This document shows, one piece after another, positions 37,078 to 43,577 of a stretch of DNA of 43,577 nt. Origin of the DNA: an uncultured Mycoplasmatota bacterium. Lineage in GTDB: Bacteria; Bacillota_I; Bacilli_A; RF39; UBA660. The notes under the pieces are model-generated. The model saw only the letters and a list, made by a program, of their open reading frames with translations, was not told the origin of the DNA and did not search any database. How positions within the stretch are numbered: position 1 is the stretch's first letter; each line of letters starts with the position of its first letter. The DNA lies in NCBI GenBank assembly GCA_945872435.1, contig CAMBYP010000006.1, positions 1 through 43,577 of the forward strand. Direction: 5' to 3'. The position numbers were made by a program, and so were the translations under genes.

Positions 37078-37515
37078 ATGAACGAAAATATTGAACTACT
37101 AGAATATATCTATAAAGATGCTAGCATGGCAGCATTTACATTAGAAGAATTATTAAAAGACTTAAATGGACGCGATAATAAAATCATTAAACCATGTGAA
37201 GATATTTTAAAAGGATATGAAAGATATCGTGATGAAACCAAAGAAAAAATATTAAAATTAGATACTGAAGTAAAAGAAGAGAACATACTTTCTAAAATGG
37301 GCGCGAAAATGGGTATCAAAAAAGAAGTACTTCATGATAATAGTGATGCATCTATTGCTGACATGTTAATCAAAGGCATTAGTATGGGTACCATTGATAT
37401 GGAAAAGAAAATAGAAAACTATAAAGAAAATGTAGATAAAGAAAACTTAAAACTTGCCAAAGATTTCTATCAATTCCAACAAGAAAATATAGAAGAACTT
37501 AAAAAACACTTATAA
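37078..37515 (+). CDS. Hypothetical all-helical protein (145 aa, ferritin-like bundle possible)
   Basis: MNENIELLEYIYKDASMAAFTLEELLKDL...; RBS AAAGGATG before ATG 37078; helical heptad character. Confidence 0.7.
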   Translation: MNENIELLEYIYKDASMAAFTLEELLKDLNGRDNKIIKPCEDILKGYERYRDETKEKILKLDTEVKEENILSKMGAKMGIKKEVLHDNSDASIADMLIKGISMGTIDMEKKIENYKENVDKENLKLAKDFYQFQQENIEELKKHL

Positions 37516-37527
37516 AGTGTTTTTTTG
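37500..37527. terminator. Terminator (bidirectional) at gene 3' ends
   Basis: AAAACACTT-ata-AAGTGTTTTTTT. Confidence 0.75.
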
Positions 37528-37530
37528 TAA

Positions 37531-38634
37531 TTATTTTATATCTATTGTACTCTTATATTCTGTATTACTTATCATTTCATGTAACAATGTTTTTTTCAAA
37601 AACAAAAAGGAAATAAAGGAATATATATAAAATACAAAAATTGCAAATAAGAAACAACCGCTTAACATAATTGATATAAAATTGTTTAATTGTAATATAG
37701 AAATAATTAAAATATTTATATAAAATATCAAAAAAGGAATCATATAATAAATGAAATAAAATAAAAATCTACGATAAATACTACTTTTTTGAACAACTGT
37801 TTTTGTTGTGCTAGAAACAATTTGTAAATGAAAAAAGGCTTCACCAAATGTTTGACCATGAAATGTAAATGGGATAATAAAATAATATAAGAGAAATATA
37901 ACAAAAAAAGAAGAACGATGATGAAATGAAAAAATCAATGCAAAAATCAAATAAAGGAAAATATCAACAAAATAAGTTACCATACGACGAAGAGGTGTTA
38001 CATACATCCCTAATTGATAAGATTGTTCATCAATTTCTTGACGACTTGGGATTTTCTTTTGTATAAATCCTATGATAAAATAGCCAATCATTCCACCTAC
38101 TGTATTAATCATTAAATCATCAATATCAAATAAACGATAATTTTTAGGGTAAATACCATATAAACCTGTTAATTGGGTAAATTCAAAAAATAATGATAAT
38201 AAAAAAGTATAACCAATTGCCTTTTTTAAATTACAATTAAAATAATAACGTAAATAAATACCAAATGGTACTGTCAATAAAAGATTATAAAATACCTGAT
38301 ATACATATGGTTCTTTTAAAGCTGTCAAATAAGTATTAGGATTTGTCATTTGTAATGATGTATGGTTTAAAAAATCAATAACAAAAGAAAAAGGGATGAG
38401 TTGCATCCTAGGAATATTTAAATTTTGTACTTGTTCTATACTTGGTAGAGGTAAAATTACTAAAAAATATGCTGTTAATAAATACAAAATAAATGAATAT
38501 ATAATGATTGTTCGTAATGTATGAATTGCACCATATTTATGATATTGACTAATCATATAAGGTATTGTAAATAAAAATGCAATAAAAGGAAAAAACAATA
38601 TTGATGTTTGTATTACTTTTAAATATTCCATCAT
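37531..38634 (-). CDS. VanZ-like plus RDD-domain membrane protein
   Basis: VanZ signature FFEFTQLTGLYGIYPKNYRLFDIDDLMINTVGGMIGYFI; C-terminal RDD-type PLRRMVTYFVDIFLYLIFALIF. Confidence 0.85.
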   Translation of the reverse strand: MMEYLKVIQTSILFFPFIAFLFTIPYMISQYHKYGAIHTLRTIIIYSFILYLLTAYFLVILPLPSIEQVQNLNIPRMQLIPFSFVIDFLNHTSLQMTNPNTYLTALKEPYVYQVFYNLLLTVPFGIYLRYYFNCNLKKAIGYTFLLSLFFEFTQLTGLYGIYPKNYRLFDIDDLMINTVGGMIGYFIIGFIQKKIPSRQEIDEQSYQLGMYVTPLRRMVTYFVDIFLYLIFALIFSFHHRSSFFVIFLLYYFIIPFTFHGQTFGEAFFHLQIVSSTTKTVVQKSSIYRRFLFYFIYYMIPFLIFYINILIISILQLNNFISIMLSGCFLFAIFVFYIYSFISFLFLKKTLLHEMISNTEYKSTIDIK

Positions 38635-38646
38635 AAACTCACTCCC

Positions 38647-40707
38647 CTATTTTTCTTTAATAATATTTTTACTACAAAAATAAGTAATTATAAAATAGCC
38701 ACCATAAATAAATACTAAGAAAATAGCTGTCATAATAATTGATGGCAATAATTGTTCAGTTCCGAATGTTGCTAAAATAATATTTGCAAATTGAATTCCA
38801 AAAATAGAATGAATAATAGCAACTATAAGTGGTAATAAGAAGAAACAAGCTATTTGTAAAAATAGTGCATGTTGAATCATTTTTTCATCCGTACCTATTT
38901 TTCTTAAAACCATATAACGGTCTTTATTATCAGAGCTTTCAGACAATTCTTTTAATGCTAAAATTGCGGCGCTAGAAATTAAAAAGATAATTCCTAAATA
39001 AATTCCAATAAAAGTAACCATTGCTCCTAGCCCTACACTCGCCTCATAAATAGATATTTTACTAACTGCTGATAAGGTAGTAATTCCTTCTTCATATCCA
39101 TGATCAGTAGGTTCTTGTATAAGATTTTCTATTTTGTATTTTTCTTCTTTTGTTTGTCCACGATAATTTGCTGAGAAAAATTCTTCAATTTCCATACTTT
39201 CATTCACTGCTTGATCAGGAACTAGATAAATTCCTGTATTCATATGATTAGAACTAATTTCAGTAAAACCATCAACACAGTGATCATATTTTGCGTGATA
39301 TGTTTTTCCATTAAGTGTCAAATCTGGTTTTTCTTTCAAAACTAGATTTCTTATATTAGTCATTTGTTCAAAATCAGCAATTACAATATATTCATCTTCT
39401 TGTAATTGATACGTAGGTTGATGAAGTAATTTTGCTAATTTGTTATAATCGCTAATTGTCATCAAAATTTCTTGGTAGTCCCAACGGATAACAGGAAAAT
39501 CTTTTTCTATGATTTCTTTTTTTGAACCTAACGTTGTTTCATAATTTAATTGTTGTACACTATAATAATGCGTAATCACATCATCTTGAAAATAATTTTT
39601 AGGGATATTTAACTTTTCCAATGTTTCTGTAATGGATATATTAGAATCAGCTATTTCCTCTTCTGTAAATTGAAAACCATATTTATCTTCATGATTTTGT
39701 AAATTTTTCTGTTTTGATGCTTGAAAATCAATTGGTGCTAATTCTTTTAAATTTGCAGTCATTGAATTTTTTAAAGACAGTGCACTAGATAAAATACAAA
39801 TTGTTAAAAATAACATTAATGATATAACGGTCATAGAAAATACGGTTGTATTTACTTTACTAGCAAGTTGTCTTAAAACAAACATGTTTAAATTTTTATA
39901 ATACAAACGTTTTAAAGACATAAATATTTTTAATAAAATGCCAGACAAAGACCAAAATAAGATAAAAGTTGAAACAGAACCAAGAAGCATTAATTTACCA
40001 ATATCATGAACATTTAACGACATAGCATTTTTAGTTACTTGATAATAACAATATCCTAAACAAACAGTTGATACAAAAAATAATATAGTACAAAAAATAG
40101 GATTTTTTAACTTGATTCTTTCCACTTTTTTATGAGCTTGTAATAAATCAATTAATTTACATCTTCCTACTGAAATAGTATTAAAAATCATTACTAATAA
40201 ATACATCACGCCAAAATAAATAATCGTTTTTATCATGGCTTTCCATGAGAAAATAAAAGTAAACTTAGATAAATCAGCTTCAAATAAATTAGCAACTAAC
40301 ACTGACATTAACTGTGATAAACCAATTCCTAAAATAAGTCCAACAACTAAAGAAACAGAACCTATTAAAAGAGTTTCAATAAATAAAATTTGTGATATTT
40401 TTCTTTTACTCATGCCTAACGTCATATAAATTGCAAATTCTTTTTTACGACGTTTCATTAAAAATCGATTGGCATAAATAATCAAAAAACCTAAAATTAG
40501 TGATACAAATACACTAACTCCAGATAACATAGAAATCATCATTTTAATAATTTCTCTAGTACTAGAAGTTACTTCTAAAAAAACAGTTTGAGTTTCCATA
40601 GAATTAAAAATATAAAAGATAGAAACCCCTAAAATTAATGTAAAAAAATAAATTGCATAATCTTTTATACTTTTTTTCATATTCTTAATTGACAATTTAA
40701 ATAACAT
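38647..40707 (-). CDS. BceB-like FtsX-type ABC transporter permease
   Basis: KKRRKKEFAIYMTLGMSKRKISQILFIETLLIG, large extracellular segment, C-terminal LVLRKIGTDEKMIQHAL-type repeat; follows ATPase. Confidence 0.88.
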   Translation of the reverse strand: MLFKLSIKNMKKSIKDYAIYFFTLILGVSIFYIFNSMETQTVFLEVTSSTREIIKMMISMLSGVSVFVSLILGFLIIYANRFLMKRRKKEFAIYMTLGMSKRKISQILFIETLLIGSVSLVVGLILGIGLSQLMSVLVANLFEADLSKFTFIFSWKAMIKTIIYFGVMYLLVMIFNTISVGRCKLIDLLQAHKKVERIKLKNPIFCTILFFVSTVCLGYCYYQVTKNAMSLNVHDIGKLMLLGSVSTFILFWSLSGILLKIFMSLKRLYYKNLNMFVLRQLASKVNTTVFSMTVISLMLFLTICILSSALSLKNSMTANLKELAPIDFQASKQKNLQNHEDKYGFQFTEEEIADSNISITETLEKLNIPKNYFQDDVITHYYSVQQLNYETTLGSKKEIIEKDFPVIRWDYQEILMTISDYNKLAKLLHQPTYQLQEDEYIVIADFEQMTNIRNLVLKEKPDLTLNGKTYHAKYDHCVDGFTEISSNHMNTGIYLVPDQAVNESMEIEEFFSANYRGQTKEEKYKIENLIQEPTDHGYEEGITTLSAVSKISIYEASVGLGAMVTFIGIYLGIIFLISSAAILALKELSESSDNKDRYMVLRKIGTDEKMIQHALFLQIACFFLLPLIVAIIHSIFGIQFANIILATFGTEQLLPSIIMTAIFLVFIYGGYFIITYFCSKNIIKEK

Positions 40708-41464
40708 GATTTAAATCGCCTCCTAAGAGTGTAACAATATCTATAATTTTATCAAAGAATTCTTTTCTAGAAAGTTCTCCTCGTTGTAATTCATGAAATA
40801 TTTTACCATCTTTAATAAAGATAACACGGCTTGCATAACTAGCTGTAAATGCATCATGAGTTACCATTAAAATAGTTGCATGTAATTCTTTATTCAAATA
40901 TTCAAAGTTTTCTAATAACATTCGTGCTGATTTACTATCTAATGCCCCTGTTGGTTCATCTGCTAAAACAAGCATCGGATTTGTAATCATGGCACGAGCA
41001 CTAGCCACTCTTTGCTTTTGTCCCCCACTCATTTGATATGGATATTTTTTCAATATATCTACAATATTCAATTTTTTAGCAATTGCTAATACTTTTTGAT
41101 CTATTTCCTTTTGTTTTTTACCTTGAATTGTAAGAGCAAGTGCAATATTTTCATAAGCTGTTAATGTGTTCAATAAATTAAAATCCTGAAAAATAAATCC
41201 TAGTTCTTCACGACGAAAACGATTTAATGCATTTCCTTTTAATTTTGTAATATCGTTCCCATTCATATAAATATGTCCGCTCGTTACACGGTCAATCGTA
41301 GAAATACAGTTTAATAAAGTAGTTTTACCACTTCCACTTGCTCCCATAATAGCAACAAATTCTTTTTTTTCTACATCAAAAGAAATATTATCTATTGCTT
41401 TGGTCAAGTTTCCTTTATTACCATAATATTTTTCTATTTGTTCGATTTTTAAGATTGTTTCCAT
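40697..41464 (-). CDS. BceA-like ABC transporter ATP-binding protein
   Basis: GASGSGKTTLLNCISTID, FIFQDFNLLNTLTAYENI, MSGGQKQRVASARAM, LADEPTGALDS. Confidence 0.95.
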   Translation of the reverse strand: METILKIEQIEKYYGNKGNLTKAIDNISFDVEKKEFVAIMGASGSGKTTLLNCISTIDRVTSGHIYMNGNDITKLKGNALNRFRREELGFIFQDFNLLNTLTAYENIALALTIQGKKQKEIDQKVLAIAKKLNIVDILKKYPYQMSGGQKQRVASARAMITNPMLVLADEPTGALDSKSARMLLENFEYLNKELHATILMVTHDAFTASYASRVIFIKDGKIFHELQRGELSRKEFFDKIIDIVTLLGGDLNHVI

Positions 41465-41530
41465 CAAATCACCTTTCCTTCCTAACAGTATAAATACTCT
41501 AGTGATATTTTACCATCGATTTGCATAACA

Positions 41531-41554
41531 AAACCTTACAAATTTGTAAGGTTT
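41531..41554. promoter_or_regulatory. Perfect 24-bp palindrome, candidate BceR-type operator (and/or attenuating hairpin)
   Basis: AAACCTTACAAATTTGTAAGGTTT; contains TTACA-N4-TGTAA; lies about 15 bp upstream of a candidate -35 (TGGTAA) for the ABC genes. Confidence 0.55.
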
Positions 41555-41799
41555 AATTTTTCGGTCAATTGATTTAAATCATCTTGTGTTGGATGACTTT
41601 CTGCTAATTTAAAATTTTCTAACATCATTTCTGCTTGCTTTTTAGTTTTATCGTCCAAGAGCATCATTTCATATTTTTTTTGAAAATTAGGATTAATTTT
41701 ACCTTGGCAAACAAATGAGCCAATGATTTCATTATCACTCGGAACACATGCAGTCATACGATCAGCAATCATCTGAAAGTAATTTTCATCTTTCTTCAT
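41536..41799 (-). CDS. Small soluble protein (87 aa) embedded in Bce-type operon
   Basis: ORF overlaps the 3' end of the kinase gene by 14 nt, suggesting translational coupling; no recognised domain. Confidence 0.7.
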   Translation of the reverse strand: MKKDENYFQMIADRMTACVPSDNEIIGSFVCQGKINPNFQKKYEMMLLDDKTKKQAEMMLENFKLAESHPTQDDLNQLTEKLNLTNL

Positions 41800-42817
41800 C
41801 CTTTCTTACTACATCATAATATGAATGGTTCCCAAACACAATAGAAACTTTTGTATATTCATTTTCTTTTGATTCGATTGTAATGATATGTCCTAATTTA
41901 TCACATAAATTTTTACAAATAAACAAACCCATTCCTGTTGATGATTTTCCAAGCCTACCATTACTACCAGTAAAACTTTGTTCAAATACTCTAGAAATTT
42001 CATCACTCTTAATTCCTATTCCATTATCCCAAATAGATAAGATTACTTTTTGTTCAGATTTTTCTGCCATTATTCTTATTTTAGCCTGTTCTTTATTACA
42101 GTATTTAAAACTATTTTGAATAATTTGATTGATTATAAACTCTAACCATTTACAATCAGTATCCACTACATAATCTAAATTTTTTAATTCTAATTGAATT
42201 TTTTGATAAATAAAAGTGTTTTGATTTTTAATAATTACACGATTTACAACATTTTTTAAAGGAACTGAATGAATATAATAATCTTTTTCAGAAACTTCTG
42301 ACCTCGTATAATATAATACTTGATCAATGTCATTTTCCATCTCTAGTAGTGCTTTTTCTAGTTCATCTTTATCTTCATTTTCTTTTTTATGTAACAATAG
42401 AAAAGCACGTGCTAACGGTGTTTTTATTTCATGAATCCACAACTCTAAATATTCTTTAAATTGTGTTAATTTATTTTGATAGGTTTTAATATGCTCATTC
42501 ATATCTTTATCCGATTCTTTTAATACTTGATATAAAATATTTCCTTCTAAAAACTGTGGTTCTTTCAATAATTCGACTAATAAATATTTCTGAGGCAAAG
42601 CTTCTAACTTTTGAATCATATCATCATAAAAATGTTTTTTCTTTCCAAAAGAATAAAAAACACAAAATAAAAATAAAAACATTGAAAAAAATAAAATTAA
42701 AAACATACATAAAACATTTACATGAAAAATAATAAATAAATAAATTGCAAAAATATACATTCCAAAAAAGCAAGCAAATAATAAAAGTTGATCTTTTAAG
42801 TATTCTGTCCATTTCAT
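41786..42817 (-). CDS. BceS-like intramembrane-sensing histidine kinase
   Basis: Two TM helices with short loop; ELWIHEIKTPLARAFLLL H-box; DNGIGIKSDEISRVFEQSFTGSNGR...STGMGLFICKNL. Confidence 0.92.
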   Translation of the reverse strand: MKWTEYLKDQLLLFACFFGMYIFAIYLFIIFHVNVLCMFLILFFSMFLFLFCVFYSFGKKKHFYDDMIQKLEALPQKYLLVELLKEPQFLEGNILYQVLKESDKDMNEHIKTYQNKLTQFKEYLELWIHEIKTPLARAFLLLHKKENEDKDELEKALLEMENDIDQVLYYTRSEVSEKDYYIHSVPLKNVVNRVIIKNQNTFIYQKIQLELKNLDYVVDTDCKWLEFIINQIIQNSFKYCNKEQAKIRIMAEKSEQKVILSIWDNGIGIKSDEISRVFEQSFTGSNGRLGKSSTGMGLFICKNLCDKLGHIITIESKENEYTKVSIVFGNHSYYDVVRKDEER

Positions 42818-43479
42818 ATTAAAATATAGCCTAACCCTTTCTTTGTTTCTATCACATGATCTAATCCCATTTCTAATAATCTTTTGCGAATACGACTCAT
42901 ATTTACAGTTAAAGTATTATCATCAATAAACTCTTCGGTATCCCATAAATATTTCATAATTTCTTCTCGTGATACAATTCTCCCTTGATGTTGTAAAAGA
43001 TAATAAAAAATACGCATTTCATTTTTAGAAAGTGGAACAATTTTACTATTTGATTCTAATTGACATTTTTGAACATTTAAATAAATATTACGATATATAA
43101 ATAATTCTTCTTTTTTACTTCTTCTTAAAATAGCTTCAATATGAAGTAATAAAATATCAGGGTTATATGGTTTTGTAATATAATCATCTGCTCCATAGCT
43201 TAGTGACAATACTTCATCAATTTCACTATTTCTACTTGTAACCATAATAATTGGAACCTGCCATGTTTTTCTTATTTCTTTTAATAACAGTTTCCCGTCC
43301 ATATATGGAATTTGAATATCTAATAATATTAAGTCTACTTGCTCCTCATATTTTTTTAATTCTTCTTTCATATATTTAAAATTTTTCAAAGAAAAAACTT
43401 GATAACCATGATTTATTAAAAGTGATTCCAAACTATCTCTAATAATCTGATCATCTTCAATTACTAAGATTCGATTCAT
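42814..43479 (-). CDS. BceR-like OmpR-family response regulator
   Basis: ILVIEDDQIIRDSL, LILLDIQIPYMDG, DDYITKPYNPDILL receiver; winged-helix with FIDDNTLTVNMSRIRKRL. Confidence 0.94.
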   Translation of the reverse strand: MNRILVIEDDQIIRDSLESLLINHGYQVFSLKNFKYMKEELKKYEEQVDLILLDIQIPYMDGKLLLKEIRKTWQVPIIMVTSRNSEIDEVLSLSYGADDYITKPYNPDILLLHIEAILRRSKKEELFIYRNIYLNVQKCQLESNSKIVPLSKNEMRIFYYLLQHQGRIVSREEIMKYLWDTEEFIDDNTLTVNMSRIRKRLLEMGLDHVIETKKGLGYILI

Positions 43480-43554
43480 ATTTATCACCATTGTTATTAT
43501 AACATAATCATTTTTTGAAAAATGACAGTTTTATCACAAATGACAAATTTTAAT

Positions 43555-43577
43555 AAAAAAAGAAGAATTAATCTTCT
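43555..43577 (-). terminator. Terminator of an upstream gene, at the window edge
   Basis: AGAAGA-ttaat-TCTTCT-TTTTTTT on the minus strand; truncated context. Confidence 0.65.

Noticed and set aside
37110-37319. 69-aa minus-strand ORF
   Set aside because: Antisense to the 145-aa helical protein that has a good RBS.
40235-40429. 64-aa plus-strand ORF in the permease gene
   Set aside because: Antisense shadow.
41883-42119. 78-aa plus-strand ORF in the kinase gene
   Set aside because: Antisense to the kinase ATPase domain; no RBS.
42624-42812. 62-aa minus-strand hydrophobic ORF
   Set aside because: Alternate frame of the kinase TM region.

Overview
AT-rich chromosomal segment (about 43.6 kb) from a spore-forming, low-GC Firmicute. 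No rRNA, tRNA, transposase or CRISPR array was recognised. Housekeeping genes include gpsA, rarA, a xer recombinase, deoB, mnmA, xseAB, nusB, mutS, dnaG-rpoD-trmK and an ftsW-family gene. Sporulation-linked genes include spoIIM, spoIVB, ylbJ/ylbL homologues, a YqfQ-like gene and a YjcZ-like micro-ORF. Competence genes are comEA and comEC. There is a scattered type IV pilus/ComG-like set: PilB-like ATPase, PilC-like platform protein with a long N-terminal extension, prepilin peptidase and two prepilins. The right end carries a Bce-type two-component system plus ABC exporter, with an extra small ORF and a VanZ/RDD protein. The most interesting items are: (1) a prepilin whose C-terminus looks like an Ig-like module followed by an ALK/LTK-type glycine-rich domain; (2) the PilC-like protein with about 175 extra N-terminal residues (TM helices plus charged coiled coil); (3) a perfect 24-bp palindrome containing TTACA-N4-TGTAA upstream of the Bce-type ABC genes, matching the BceR-type operator as I recall it; (4) an 87-aa ORF embedded in the Bce operon; (5) a promoter/short transcript/terminator module in front of a NERD-domain gene; and (6) a roughly 12% GC intergenic island. 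All assignments come from reading the sequence; no database searches were run.
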